DNA from: Mucilaginibacter xinganensis
Lineage (GTDB): Bacteria; Bacteroidota; Bacteroidia; Sphingobacteriales; Sphingobacteriaceae
Direction: 5' to 3'
NCBI RefSeq assembly: GCF_002257585.1
Contig: NZ_CP022743.1
Location: 1,240,001-1,304,000, forward strand
Length of the DNA stretch: 64,000 nucleotides
Below are positions 18,857 to 28,226 of the stretch, piece after piece (the first letter of the stretch is position 1; each line of letters starts with the position of its first letter). The notes beneath the pieces are model-generated. The model saw only the letters and a program-made list of their open reading frames with translations, searched no databases and had not been told where the DNA came from. The position numbers and the translations under genes were made by a program.

Positions 18857-19630
18857 TCAGAATATTTCGAGGTGTTGTTCGGCTTTGTTACATAGAACGG
18901 TATAAGCGCTGGCTAATTGTTCGTCCATTTTTTTACCGAAGATTTTTCCAAGGCTGTTTTTAACTGCATATTCGGCAGTGATCTTCAGATCGGTAAGGAG
19001 ACTCTTTGATTTTTTTCGGTTGATATAGGTATTAAAGCGGGTAACCTCGGGCTCAATCATTGATGTAAGGTCATCCTCCACAACAAAACCTTCGGTACTC
19101 AACAGGTAACGCAGGGATGTTGGGGTGTACACGTTAATGTGGCCATAAGCCAGAAAATGTTTAATTTTTTTATCAACTCCTGTCCGGTAATCAAGCGGTA
19201 CTTCTATTACAAAGTGGCGGGCCACCCGCTTTAGTTCGCGCAACAGGATGCGCTCGTGCTCAACATGTTCTAAAACGTGCGATAAAATGATAAGGTCGAA
19301 GCTGTTATCATTAAAAGGCAGTTTATAACCATCAAACAGCTGTACTGATTTCAGATCTTTTATATTGCGGGTTTTGATGTGCTCAACACCGCTTTCCGAG
19401 ATCTCCACTGCGTGATATTCGGGGGCAAAATCCCGGTCGGCCAACAACTTTAAAATGCTGCCATCGCCGGCGCCCACTTCAAGTACTTTTTTAAAGACGC
19501 GCCCGCGGCAAACATCAATAATATGCTGTGCCTTGTATTTGGCACCAAGCATCCGCCAGGCTTCGTCGTGCTTTTCATAGAATTCGTCGTAGGCGGTTTT
19601 AACGTTATCGCTAAGGGCAGATGGTTGCAT
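18857..19630 (-). CDS. Class I SAM-dependent methyltransferase
   Basis: 257 aa. The Rossmann motif I is VLEVGAGDGSILK (about 49-61), and motif post-I and the LSHVLEHVEH block follow, as in UbiE/Coq5-like small-molecule methyltransferases. The C-terminal third (about 190-250) is extra and basic. It is upstream of and almost contiguous with a glycosyltransferase, so a sugar or lipid-linked glycan is a likely substrate. A TAnnTTTG box lies 25 bases before the start codon. Confidence 0.88.
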   Translation of the reverse strand: MQPSALSDNVKTAYDEFYEKHDEAWRMLGAKYKAQHIIDVCRGRVFKKVLEVGAGDGSILKLLADRDFAPEYHAVEISESGVEHIKTRNIKDLKSVQLFDGYKLPFNDNSFDLIILSHVLEHVEHERILLRELKRVARHFVIEVPLDYRTGVDKKIKHFLAYGHINVYTPTSLRYLLSTEGFVVEDDLTSMIEPEVTRFNTYINRKKSKSLLTDLKITAEYAVKNSLGKIFGKKMDEQLASAYTVLCNKAEQHLEIF

Positions 19631-19654
19631 GATGTCGCTTAATTATACAGGGTT

Positions 19655-19662
19655 CAAATTTA
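19655..19662 (-). promoter_or_regulatory. Bacteroidota -7 promoter element for the methyltransferase/glycosyltransferase pair
   Basis: On the minus strand it reads TAAATTTG, an exact TAnnTTTG match, about 25 bases upstream of the start codon at 19630. The leader would be about 19 bases. Confidence 0.6.
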
Positions 19663-19747
19663 TGGTATTCAATATTTAAAACGGGTAAAGTTTTATTTAT
19701 TTATCGCTTTGCCTAAATCCTCTCCAAAGCAGGCCACCGCCTGGGGC

Positions 19748-20746
19748 TTAAAACTTAGGACAAACCGCAGCGGGGTTAATTGGCCCTTTTCGGAAAATAT
19801 AAACCAGTGAAAGTTCAAAGCCGCCTTGTCCGTTAGTTGCACTTTTAAGCGCTGATGTATTAACATCGTAGCTTAATCCTATTACCAGGTTTTTGAGGTG
19901 ATAGCCCACATCGGCAACGGCCGCATCGCCAATACGGTACATGCCACCCAATATTAACCCGTTATTGTCTTCAAATTTTAGTTCAGAGTAAACCCCAAGC
20001 GCTTTAATACTGCTGTTTTGCTGGCTGATGTAAATGGCATGAGGAGTGATGTCAAACTCATCAGAAGCTTTGATCTTTACACCTGCGTGGGCCGTGAAAC
20101 GCACCGGCAACCTGCTTTGAATGCTCCCGTTAGTAAAGGGGTCTTTTGGTGAGGTAAGATGCGCAACACTTAAGCCTGCAAACATATTCGCGGTATGGAT
20201 TGGGTCGCCATCGTAATAAAAAACACCTGCGCTGGCATCAAATACCGTTGCGCTGGTGGTTGAAAAGCCTTCGAAACTTGGCGCTGTGGGATCAAAGCCA
20301 ATGATTGAGGTGTACTGATTATCAAACTGAAGTTTGCTGGGGTCAAAACTGCGGTTAATGATGCCTGCCTGGATGCCAAAGTGCAGTTTCTGCGTACCGT
20401 CGGCAGAGATGGGCACGCCATAGCCGTATGAGCCATAAGCCGCAAAATAATTGTATCCGGCAGTACCTGCACTTTGATTAATTACGTTGAACCCAAGTCC
20501 TGCTTTCTCGCCCGAGCGGAAATCCACCGAAAGCCCGCTTGTTTTATAGCCGTTAGGGATACCGGTCCATTGATTTTTGGCGTTTGCATTTATGCGGGTG
20601 TCGCCATCAATAACCCCGGTTAATGCCGGATTGAGCCACAACGGGTTAGCGTAATATTGCGAAAAATGCGGGTCTATCTGCGCCTTTAAAGTGCTGATTG
20701 CCCCCAAATGGAGTAAAACGGATATAATTACAATTAATTTCTTCAC
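19748..20746 (-). CDS. Type IX secretion system PorP/SprF family membrane protein
   Basis: 332 aa with a signal peptide (KKLIVIISVLLHLGAISTLKA). The mature start QIDPHFSQYYANPLWLNPALTG is diagnostic of the PorP/SprF family, outer-membrane barrels that hold type IX secreted proteins at the surface. The GTG start overlaps the stop of the giant upstream gene in a GTGA tetranucleotide, so the two are translationally coupled. Such PorP paralogues usually serve the one cargo encoded beside them. The barrel ends in IFRKGPINPAAVCPKF. Confidence 0.93.
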   Translation of the reverse strand: MKKLIVIISVLLHLGAISTLKAQIDPHFSQYYANPLWLNPALTGVIDGDTRINANAKNQWTGIPNGYKTSGLSVDFRSGEKAGLGFNVINQSAGTAGYNYFAAYGSYGYGVPISADGTQKLHFGIQAGIINRSFDPSKLQFDNQYTSIIGFDPTAPSFEGFSTTSATVFDASAGVFYYDGDPIHTANMFAGLSVAHLTSPKDPFTNGSIQSRLPVRFTAHAGVKIKASDEFDITPHAIYISQQNSSIKALGVYSELKFEDNNGLILGGMYRIGDAAVADVGYHLKNLVIGLSYDVNTSALKSATNGQGGFELSLVYIFRKGPINPAAVCPKF

Positions 20747-23700
20747 CTTAATAATGTGATGGTGCCTTTTTTCTTCACCAGTTGTCCGTCGTTCATTATC
20801 GCTTCAAGGTAGTAAACATAAACGCCTGCCGGTTCAGTTTTACCTTTAAAAGTCCCATCCCAGCCATTTTGCTGACTTTGGGAAACATATAACAATTCGC
20901 CCCATTGGTCGTATACGTAAAATTTCAGGGTTTTAATATTTTCATTGTGCACATAAATAATGTCGTTTTTGCCGTCTCCATTAGGCGTAAATGCATTGGC
21001 AACAAAAATTTGGTCAATAAGCGGATTAATGGCTGTGGCTGATACCTGTATTGAATTATTACTAAGCTGACAAGGATAGTCGCCGGTGGCCCGTACTACA
21101 ATGGTAACGGTTTGCCCTATTGATAAGCCCTGTACCGTATGCGTTGTTCCCCCGCTTCCGGAACTAGGGTCTGTAAACGATTGGCCGCCGTTCAGGCTAA
21201 CCTCATATCCTGCGGCGCCTGTTACAGCATTCCATTTAAATGTTATTGTTGGCGCAAGGGCTGATTCAACACTGACAATAGGCGCAGGCAGCGGTTTAAT
21301 TATTTGTACCATTGCCGCAGCGCGTGAAGCTGAAATACAGCCACCACTCACAGCCTCTGCAAAGTATGTTATGTTTGCGTTAGCGGGCGGGGCGGGAAAA
21401 CTGCTCCCTGTGAATATCGGGATGCCCCCGGTGGCTGTTGTATACCAGTTTATAATTACATCAGGGTCCGGGCGGTCTATTGTTAAAGTTGCCGTTTCGC
21501 CGGGACAAACGCTTGCCCCATGTGCCGTGATTACTGGCAACGCGATTGCTGAAACCGGCACGGGTGTGCGGCTTGAGGATGCGCAGCCCGAACTATTTAC
21601 CGCTTCGGCGTAATAAGTAATGTTAGCGGTAACGGGCGGAGTGGTAAAGCTGGAGCCCGTAAATATTGGTGTTACGCCGGTTGCCGTGGTGTACCAGTTA
21701 TAGGTTTGGCCTGCCTGCGGGTTTGCGATATCAATAGCCGCTACTGAACCCATACAGGTAGTAACCGGGCTGGTAACTATGGCAGGCACTGAAGGCAACT
21801 GGATAACTGTTACTGCAGCGCTCGCCAGTATAGGACTGTTGCAGGTGCCGTTGGAAGCCTCCACGTAAAAGGTTTGACTGGCTGTTAAAGGATCGGTTGT
21901 GTAAACCGGTCCCGTAAATAATATAAAGTCTTTTGTCGGTGAATTGTACCAAAAGTAGGTTAAGGCAGCACTGGGTGAGGTTACCGAAATAACCGCCTTA
22001 TTGCCTGCGCATATTGGCGCAACCGGGTTTGTTGTTATGTTTGGCGGGCTGTCAATTATAGTGAATTTCACCACATTACTAGATAGGGGTACCATACAGG
22101 CACCCGAAGTTACATTGCGGCGAAGTGAAGTAGTAACCATAATTGGGGGCGAATCATAATCAATTGAGTTTGCGCCGGGGATATCTGTCCATGTAGTGCC
22201 ATCCAATGAGCGTTGCCACTGGTAAATAAAAGTATTTGGGCCATCTCCAACAGCAGGGAAGCCGCCGGGAATAACTGCCGGATCAACACTTGTACAAAAT
22301 GTTGTGGTAAGCGGAGAGCCAATGGTATTTACTGTTAACGGATTGGTGATGTGTATCTCAATTACATTGCTTATAACAGGTGTTATACAAGTGCCGGATA
22401 TAACAAGCCGCCTGTAATAAGTAGTTACTGTTAATAATGCCGGGTCATAATCTTTAGCAACGGCACCGGCAATGTCTGTAAAACTTGTGTTATCTGTTGA
22501 TTGCTGCCATTTGTAGGTATATGCGCCGTCGCCACCTGTAGGTAGGCTACCGGTAATAGCCGCCGGGTCGCCGGGCCCGCAAAAGGCAGCGGTGGCTGGT
22601 GCGGTGAGAAGGTTGTTTGAAAGAACTTTATAAACAGTAATGGTAACGCTGTTACTGATGGATGGTGCAGCACACGCCCCAGAAATTACTGTGCGCCGGT
22701 AAGCAGTTGTTGCGGTAACCACACCGGGATCATAATCCTTCCCATTGCTGTTTAAGATATTGTTAAACGTATTACCGCCATCTAACGAACTTTGCCATTG
22801 GTAAATATAAGCTATGCCATCGCCGCCTGTTGGTAACGATCCGGTGATAAGACCTGGACTGCCTGTGGCGCAAAATAACACTGTCGGCGGTGGGGTTATT
22901 GTGTTGTTGGATGGCGCAGACTGCACCGTGATTGTAACACTGTTACTGATGGATGGTATAGTGCAGTTGCCTGAAATTACCGTGCGCCGGTAAGCAGTTG
23001 TTGCGGTAACCACACCTGGATTATAATCTTTCACATTACTGTTTAAGATGTTGTTGAAAGTGCTTCCGCCATCTAATGAACTTTGCCATTGGTAAGTATA
23101 GTTTATAGCATCGCCGCCGGTGGGTAATGTTCCGGCAATAGCACCCGGACTGCCCGTAGCGCAAAATAATACTGTAGCTGGTGGGGTAATGGTATTATTT
23201 GACAGCGCAGGTTGCACGCTGATTTTAACACTGTTGCTTACGGATGGCGTAGTACAGGAACCAGATATTACCGTGCGCCGGTAAAGCGTGGTGGTGGTTA
23301 CTACGCCCGGATTATAATCCTTCACATTGCTGTTTAAAATGTTGTTAAAAGTGCTGCCACCATTTAATGAACTTTGCCATTGGTAGGTATAATTAATGCC
23401 ATCGCCACCGGCAGGTAGCGTTCCTGTAATAACGCCCGGGCTGCCGGTGGCGCAAAACGTTATATTGGCAGGTGGTGTTACGGTATTGTTTGATAATGCC
23501 GTTTGTACAGTTATGGTAATACTATTACTAACCGATGGTGTGCTGCAGGTGCCTGAAATTACTGTCCGCCGGTAAAGCGTTGTAGCCGCTATCGTGCCGG
23601 GATTGTAATCTTTTACATCACTATTAATTATGTTGTTGAAAGTACTGCCACCGTCTAACGAACTTTGCCATTGGTAAGTGTAATTAATGCCATCGCCGCC

Positions 23701-24738
23701 GGTGGGCAATGTTCCTGCAATAACAGCAGGGCTGCCGGTAGCGCAAAATAGCACCGTTGCCGGAGGGGTTATCGTATTATTTGACAGCGCAGGTTGTATA
23801 GTGATTTTAACTAAATTACTGGTTGACGGTGCGGTACAGGTGCCGGAAGTTACCATACGTCTGTACCAGGTAGTAGTGTTTAATAGCGGCGGATCGAATG
23901 TTGCAATTGTTGCGCCGGCGATGTCCGTAAAAGTGCTGCCGTCTGTGGATGACTGCCATTGATAAGTATAGGTACTCAAGCCACCTAAAGGCGCACTGCC
24001 GGTAATAGTTGTTGCCTGTCCTGAGGCGCAAAAAGTTGAGGTGCCGGGCGCTGTAATATTATTATTTGAAATGGGTGTTGATGGGTTTACTGTAACATCA
24101 GTATATGAATCATATGCAGTACCAAATGCAGTTATTATGCCCCGCCTGTAGGTGTAGAGCATCGGCGAGTTTGGATTTCCGGCAAGTACAGGGGTTTGAT
24201 AATCAGAGCTGGTAATTGAATTTGGGCCGGGTGCAGGCACCCAGTTATTGGTTGCATCAAGTATTTCCCACGCGTAGCTGATAACCGGGATTCCGGGAGG
24301 CGGGTCGCCGGGGACGGTGGTTGATGTTCCGGCACAAATTGGGGCAAGAGCCCTGGTCGGCAATACGTTAACCGAATAAAATGTTGAACCGTCGACAACG
24401 TACCCCTGTGCAATTGTAAAGTCGTTAGGGGCACCTGAATTTGGTGTTACGGTAGAGCCTCCCTGATCAAGGGTTATGGTTGGGGTTAATGCAGACCTGT
24501 TGGTGCTTGCGTGCACTACCAGTGAAATGGAATGATTAGCCTCATCAATTATTTCAGGTGCAAGTTGTCCCGGAACTTTAAAAGCGGTTATGTGGCCCGC
24601 AGCCCGCTTTTTTATTAAGCGTTCTCTATTATTGTTCTTGTCGGTGCGTAAAGGTTTAATGAGCGCAGCACCGCCACAAAAATTTACGGATAAGAGAAGT
24701 ACCAGCAATACTAAATAATGGGTGCTTCTGTTTATCAT
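20743..24738 (-). CDS. Giant Ig-repeat surface protein with gliding-type (type B) C-terminal sorting domain
   Basis: 1331 aa with an N-terminal hydrophobic signal (HYLVLLVLLLSVNFCGGAA). After a unique N-terminal part comes an array of about seven Ig-like repeats of 95-97 residues, each with the pattern FCATGSP...YTYQWQSS...LYRRTVISG. These are followed by three Ig-like units with a WYTTATG...PIFTGSSF pattern (about 930-1160), a fibronectin III-like domain, and the C-terminal domain AFTPNGDGKNDIIYV...QWGELLY...GWDGTFKG...PAGVYVYYLEA. That ending is the type B sorting signal read by the type IX system. The coupled PorP/SprF gene after it supports export and anchoring. It is probably an adhesin or gliding-related surface filament; the ligand is unknown. 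Confidence 0.9.
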   Translation of the reverse strand: MINRSTHYLVLLVLLLSVNFCGGAALIKPLRTDKNNNRERLIKKRAAGHITAFKVPGQLAPEIIDEANHSISLVVHASTNRSALTPTITLDQGGSTVTPNSGAPNDFTIAQGYVVDGSTFYSVNVLPTRALAPICAGTSTTVPGDPPPGIPVISYAWEILDATNNWVPAPGPNSITSSDYQTPVLAGNPNSPMLYTYRRGIITAFGTAYDSYTDVTVNPSTPISNNNITAPGTSTFCASGQATTITGSAPLGGLSTYTYQWQSSTDGSTFTDIAGATIATFDPPLLNTTTWYRRMVTSGTCTAPSTSNLVKITIQPALSNNTITPPATVLFCATGSPAVIAGTLPTGGDGINYTYQWQSSLDGGSTFNNIINSDVKDYNPGTIAATTLYRRTVISGTCSTPSVSNSITITVQTALSNNTVTPPANITFCATGSPGVITGTLPAGGDGINYTYQWQSSLNGGSTFNNILNSNVKDYNPGVVTTTTLYRRTVISGSCTTPSVSNSVKISVQPALSNNTITPPATVLFCATGSPGAIAGTLPTGGDAINYTYQWQSSLDGGSTFNNILNSNVKDYNPGVVTATTAYRRTVISGNCTIPSISNSVTITVQSAPSNNTITPPPTVLFCATGSPGLITGSLPTGGDGIAYIYQWQSSLDGGNTFNNILNSNGKDYDPGVVTATTAYRRTVISGACAAPSISNSVTITVYKVLSNNLLTAPATAAFCGPGDPAAITGSLPTGGDGAYTYKWQQSTDNTSFTDIAGAVAKDYDPALLTVTTYYRRLVISGTCITPVISNVIEIHITNPLTVNTIGSPLTTTFCTSVDPAVIPGGFPAVGDGPNTFIYQWQRSLDGTTWTDIPGANSIDYDSPPIMVTTSLRRNVTSGACMVPLSSNVVKFTIIDSPPNITTNPVAPICAGNKAVISVTSPSAALTYFWYNSPTKDFILFTGPVYTTDPLTASQTFYVEASNGTCNSPILASAAVTVIQLPSVPAIVTSPVTTCMGSVAAIDIANPQAGQTYNWYTTATGVTPIFTGSSFTTPPVTANITYYAEAVNSSGCASSSRTPVPVSAIALPVITAHGASVCPGETATLTIDRPDPDVIINWYTTATGGIPIFTGSSFPAPPANANITYFAEAVSGGCISASRAAAMVQIIKPLPAPIVSVESALAPTITFKWNAVTGAAGYEVSLNGGQSFTDPSSGSGGTTHTVQGLSIGQTVTIVVRATGDYPCQLSNNSIQVSATAINPLIDQIFVANAFTPNGDGKNDIIYVHNENIKTLKFYVYDQWGELLYVSQSQQNGWDGTFKGKTEPAGVYVYYLEAIMNDGQLVKKKGTITLLR
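22295..24060 (-). repeat. In-frame tandem array of Ig-like repeats, period 285-291 bp
   Basis: A shared GCAAAA-containing anchor (coding Phe-Cys) recurs at 22295, 22580, 22871, 23162, 23453, 23744 and 24029, giving spacings of 285, 291, 291, 291, 291 and 285 bases. The central units are highly similar at DNA level. The array is inside the giant surface-protein gene. Confidence 0.88.
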
Positions 24739-24809
24739 ATTTAAATAAAACGCTGCCGGGTAATTGTGTTTAATAATTAATCAATTAAATGTTCGCTTCA
24801 AAAAATTAA

Positions 24810-24817
24810 CAAAACTA
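24810..24817 (-). promoter_or_regulatory. Bacteroidota -7 element upstream of the giant surface-protein gene
   Basis: On the minus strand it reads TAGTTTTG, an exact TAnnTTTG match 72 bases from the start codon at 24738. The leader would be about 65 bases. It would drive both genes of the type IX pair. Confidence 0.5.
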
Positions 24818-24952
24818 TTATTAAATAGCCTGTTGATGAAATTTTCGCGCCTCGATACTTTTTTAAGTGAAAATATATAAAAAATAGCAATAACAACCAG
24901 GCTTCTGTTAATTAGGGGTGTTGTTTTTTTTATGTGGTAGCTCAAGGATAAA

Positions 24953-25600
24953 TTAAATATCCAGGCAATTAGCTGCTTTATAAAAAACAGAAGTTGACTT
25001 GCGATAAAACAAACCAGGCGAAATGCCGCTGAAAGATAGCTCTTTAAACCCCTTGTCTTTTAAAAAGCTGATACCTTCAAAATAGAAGTCGCGCTCTGAA
25101 TCATCTAATACGATTACGCCGTTTTCAGATAGTGCATTTATTGCTTGTTTGCAGCAGTTTACCCTGTCGCGACCATCCACAATTATAATATCAAATTTTT
25201 CTTCCAGTTTTACTGGCATACGGCAATAGTCGCCATCGCGTACCAGTTCACAGAATATCATTTCGGCATTGTTGGGCTTGGTGCTTACTATTTTATCAAA
25301 CCATTCCTTATCATGCTCTACTGAAACTACGAGGCCCGCATATTTAGCATAAAAAAAGGTGGAGTTACCCGAGCCAAACTCAAAAACTGAGTGCTGGCTT
25401 TTCAGGTGCGTCTTAATAAAATCAATAAAGGAATAAGTAACCCAAGGGATAGGATTATTCTCCTTATCAACCGGAGATTTAGCGTCATAAGCATTAAACC
25501 AACCAATTTCGTCTAAATAGCCTTTATCGTTAAATGATAAAAGCGTTTTAAGTCTCTTAGGACTGGCAAACACTTTATAAAGTAATTTTAGTTTACTCAT
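24953..25600 (-). CDS. SAM-dependent methyltransferase-like protein
   Basis: 215 aa. Motif I is VFEFGSGNSTFFYA (about 73-86), followed by VVSVEHDKEWF and FDIIIVDGRDR, then VIVLDDSERD, the order of a class I methyltransferase of the type found in surface-glycan clusters. Its ATG overlaps the flippase stop in an ATGA tetranucleotide, so it is coupled to that gene. A role in capping or decorating a glycan is an inference. Confidence 0.8.
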   Translation of the reverse strand: MSKLKLLYKVFASPKRLKTLLSFNDKGYLDEIGWFNAYDAKSPVDKENNPIPWVTYSFIDFIKTHLKSQHSVFEFGSGNSTFFYAKYAGLVVSVEHDKEWFDKIVSTKPNNAEMIFCELVRDGDYCRMPVKLEEKFDIIIVDGRDRVNCCKQAINALSENGVIVLDDSERDFYFEGISFLKDKGFKELSFSGISPGLFYRKSTSVFYKAANCLDI

Positions 25601-26931
25601 TTTTTAATGATTTTTTGAGCGAGTGAAATTAAGAATAATGATTTAAACATTAATAAACCCTGCTCTCTTGTTTTTGGGATAAGTACTATTAAAAATGTTG
25701 CCACGAAATAGGCGACAAGGGTTGCGTACGCAGCACCAAGAATCCCATAAGCAGGCAGAAGAAAAATATTGAGTACAATATTTACTATAGCGCCTACGCC
25801 GGTTCTTAGCATTGATAATTTGGTGTAGCCTTCGGCAATTAAATATTGGCCGCTGGCACTTCCTAAAAACACAAAAATTCCTGCCCAAACATGTACCGCT
25901 AATACCTTGGCACCTGGCCAAAATTCAGGATTTTTATAAACTACATGGTAAATTACGGATGAACCAAAACTCATGATAATGGCAATACTTAAACTTATTA
26001 CAACCATTATGTCGTACATGTTTTGCAACCGTAGCTTATAACGGGACTGATCTGTTTTTTTTGCATGCATAATTGCAGGGAAAACGGAGGTAACTATTGC
26101 AACTGGGATAAAATACCAGCTTTCACTTAACTGCGCAACAGTGGTATAAATGCCTAATTGTTTGCTGTCAAGATAGCTGGCTATCATGGCCTGGTCTATT
26201 TTCATGTAGATAGATACCAACACAGCAGAAAAAGCCAACGGCCACGAATGTTTAAATAAATAAGCCGCTACTTTGCCGTTATAGTTCCAGCTGGATAAAT
26301 GATTGTTTGTTTGCCTGTAGATAAGCACATAGCCGGTAGCTATCAGAACTGCATCAAATACCAAAGAATAAACAAACCATATTAATGTGAGCTTTAAGAT
26401 AATGAATGCCAGTTTAATTAAAGCTGATGCAATGTTACCAGCAACTTGCACGTACATTATATACTTTCCTTGCACCCTTGACTGAAAAAAACTGTCGATA
26501 ATGTTTACCGACTGAATAACTGAAACAAAAGCAACTATGAAAACATAACTAAATGGAGTATCGAGGTGCTTATGGTTGTTTATTATAACGTAAACTAACC
26601 ATACCAGTGGTAATGTAGCAATGCCGGCTATTAAACGCATCCAAAAGGAGGTACCTAATATGACATCTTTTTTTTCAGGATCATGTAGTAATTCACGGGT
26701 TACAAAACCATCAAGACCAAGGGAAGCTATCGCCATAAAAAAGGTAACAATAGCCATTGGGTAATTTAATACGCCAAATTGTGCAGGCCCCAGGTAGTTT
26801 GATAAAGCAAAATTTGTGATTATTACTTTTATTACCAGTCCGCCTACACGCGCCATCATTAACCAGCCTGTATTTTTAAAATACTTTTCAAATGCCTGCT
26901 GTTCAAAACCTGGGATACTTGGGAAACGCAT
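25597..26931 (-). CDS. Polysaccharide flippase, MOP superfamily (Wzx-like)
   Basis: 444 aa with 12 or more hydrophobic helices spread evenly through the chain and few charged residues between them. The N-terminal part AFEKYFKNTGWLMMARVGGL and the LNYPMAIVTFF segment are typical of the O-antigen/teichoic acid flippase family. It should move a lipid-linked oligosaccharide across the inner membrane. The downstream methyltransferase overlaps it by 4 bases. No polymerase (Wzy) or sugar-nucleotide gene is adjacent. A -7 box ends 7 bases before the ATG. Confidence 0.9.
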   Translation of the reverse strand: MRFPSIPGFEQQAFEKYFKNTGWLMMARVGGLVIKVIITNFALSNYLGPAQFGVLNYPMAIVTFFMAIASLGLDGFVTRELLHDPEKKDVILGTSFWMRLIAGIATLPLVWLVYVIINNHKHLDTPFSYVFIVAFVSVIQSVNIIDSFFQSRVQGKYIMYVQVAGNIASALIKLAFIILKLTLIWFVYSLVFDAVLIATGYVLIYRQTNNHLSSWNYNGKVAAYLFKHSWPLAFSAVLVSIYMKIDQAMIASYLDSKQLGIYTTVAQLSESWYFIPVAIVTSVFPAIMHAKKTDQSRYKLRLQNMYDIMVVISLSIAIIMSFGSSVIYHVVYKNPEFWPGAKVLAVHVWAGIFVFLGSASGQYLIAEGYTKLSMLRTGVGAIVNIVLNIFLLPAYGILGAAYATLVAYFVATFLIVLIPKTREQGLLMFKSLFLISLAQKIIKK

Positions 26932-26938
26932 ATTTCCA

Positions 26939-26946
26939 CAAATGTA
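26939..26946 (-). promoter_or_regulatory. Bacteroidota -7 element, likely leaderless start of the flippase gene
   Basis: The minus strand reads TACATTTG, an exact TAnnTTTG match whose last base is 7 bases before the first base of the ATG at 26931. Transcription would start at or within two bases of the start codon. Confidence 0.6.
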
Positions 26947-27098
26947 TTAAAAAACAGGAAGCATCCTTTCATTACTGTACGCTTTGTCAGTTCGAAGATT
27001 TCAAGTTTAATTTGTTGTTACCTTTTCATTAACAAATTAATTACAGTTGGTTAGCGGGTTTAATAATCAAATATTTGTATTGCAAATTACAAAGTGGA

Positions 27099-27488
27099 AT
27101 GCGCGGGATACTGAAAGCTTTAACAATATTTTTACTCTTTTTTGCGGTATTGGTTATTGTTGGGTTGCCGTTGTCGGGCATTTTTACAGGAAATACAAGC
27201 CACCATCATTACAACCATGCCGTTAGTGCAATTGGCGTTTCTCATCAACAATATTTTGAGCATGGGCTGCATGATATCAGCTTTGATTTCATCATTAAAA
27301 GACACCTTTCAACACCGCCTGTACTACTAAAGATAGGGGCTGTTGCGGTAATCTGTTTGCTGTTTAGCTTATTCTGCATAAGTTCAGGTCTTTTAGCCAT
27401 AAAGTTTTTTCGGTTTAATTTTTCGTTTGGCAAAACGCCATTCCAGGCACCGCAACTATTTCTCGTACTCCAAACATTCCTTATTTAA
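27099..27488 (+). CDS. Small hypothetical membrane protein
   Basis: 129 aa from the ATG at 27099 (a TTG at 27075 is in frame but less likely). The first helix (about 5-25, LTIFLLFFAVLVIVGLPLSG) and a second (about 75-98, IGAVAVICLLFSLFCISSGLL) flank a His-rich loop with SHHHYNHAV and HQQYFEHGLHD. I do not recognise a family. The His cluster could bind metal, but that is only a possibility. It is followed by a MarR-type regulator on the same strand. Confidence 0.5.
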   Translation: MRGILKALTIFLLFFAVLVIVGLPLSGIFTGNTSHHHYNHAVSAIGVSHQQYFEHGLHDISFDFIIKRHLSTPPVLLKIGAVAVICLLFSLFCISSGLLAIKFFRFNFSFGKTPFQAPQLFLVLQTFLI

Positions 27489-27581
27489 CTTCTCCGGCTT
27501 TTTAGCCACCTCAGTTTAATTAACTTAATTATTAATTACCCTGTTGTCATTTCACTGGCACAGGGTTAAGGTTTATTGATC

Positions 27582-28079
27582 ATGAATTTTGGAGAAGACT
27601 TAAGCCTGCAGGTTATGCAGGTTAATAAATCATACCAGCAATATTTATCCAGGGCGTTAAAGGAAATAGATATCTACCAGCATTATCAAATTATATTACT
27701 GATCAGCAGGGCGGGAGGCAGAACTACCCAAAAGGCTATTTGTGAAACGCTGAAGATAGAGAAATCAAACATGGTGCCCATTATTACCCTGCTCGAAAGC
27801 AAACAATATGTTACCAAAGAAGTAAACTTTAAAGACAGGCGGGGTAAACTTATTTCACTTACACCAAAAGCAAATTATCTGATTGGTATTATGAGTAATC
27901 TATTCAGCGTATTTGAGGAGAATATGGCGGATGACTTGACCTGGCAGGAGATGTACAACTGCCTGCGCGTTTTAGGTAAGGTTAATGACAAGCTTAAAAA
28001 TATAGCGCTGATGGACGCCGGTTTTGATAAAATGATGAAGCAAATTGCGCTGCTAAATAACGATCAGGTTTTAGCGTAA
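27582..28079 (+). CDS. MarR-family-like winged-helix transcriptional regulator
   Basis: 165 aa from the ATG at 27582 (a TTG two codons upstream is possible). The central part reads as a winged helix: IILLISRAGGRTTQKAICETLKIEKSNMVPIITLL is the helix-turn-helix region (about 40-75), and the wing is EVNFKDRRGKLISLT, the usual MarR pattern of DxRxK/R-lu-LT. It acts as a dimer on DNA. It sits just upstream of the TonB-dependent receptor on the same strand with a 147-base gap containing that gene's promoter, so control of the receptor is plausible. Confidence 0.8.
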   Translation: MNFGEDLSLQVMQVNKSYQQYLSRALKEIDIYQHYQIILLISRAGGRTTQKAICETLKIEKSNMVPIITLLESKQYVTKEVNFKDRRGKLISLTPKANYLIGIMSNLFSVFEENMADDLTWQEMYNCLRVLGKVNDKLKNIALMDAGFDKMMKQIALLNNDQVLA

Positions 28080-28202
28080 TTACAAAGACATAGGCCTGTA
28101 ATAATGTAAATGGTTATGAAATTGAACCATTGGTAACGTACTGAACTGAAACATATAATGGTTTGATAATGGCAGAAAATCTTTAATAAATTTTGATAGA
28201 AA

Positions 28203-28210
28203 TAGCTTTG
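28203..28210 (+). promoter_or_regulatory. Bacteroidota -7 promoter element for the TonB-dependent receptor
   Basis: TAGCTTTG matches TAnnTTTG exactly and ends 16 bases before the GTG at 28227. The leader would be about 10 bases. Confidence 0.6.
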
Positions 28211-28226
28211 CATCAAAATAATTTAA

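Noticed and set aside
21086..21613. 175-codon plus-strand ORF inside the giant surface protein
   Set aside because: It is antisense to the Ig-repeat coding sequence and its composition is explained by that gene's codons.
22295..24060. CRISPR-like array
   Set aside because: The period is 285-291 bases, the repeats are long and in frame and encode Ig-like domains; no spacer structure or cas gene.
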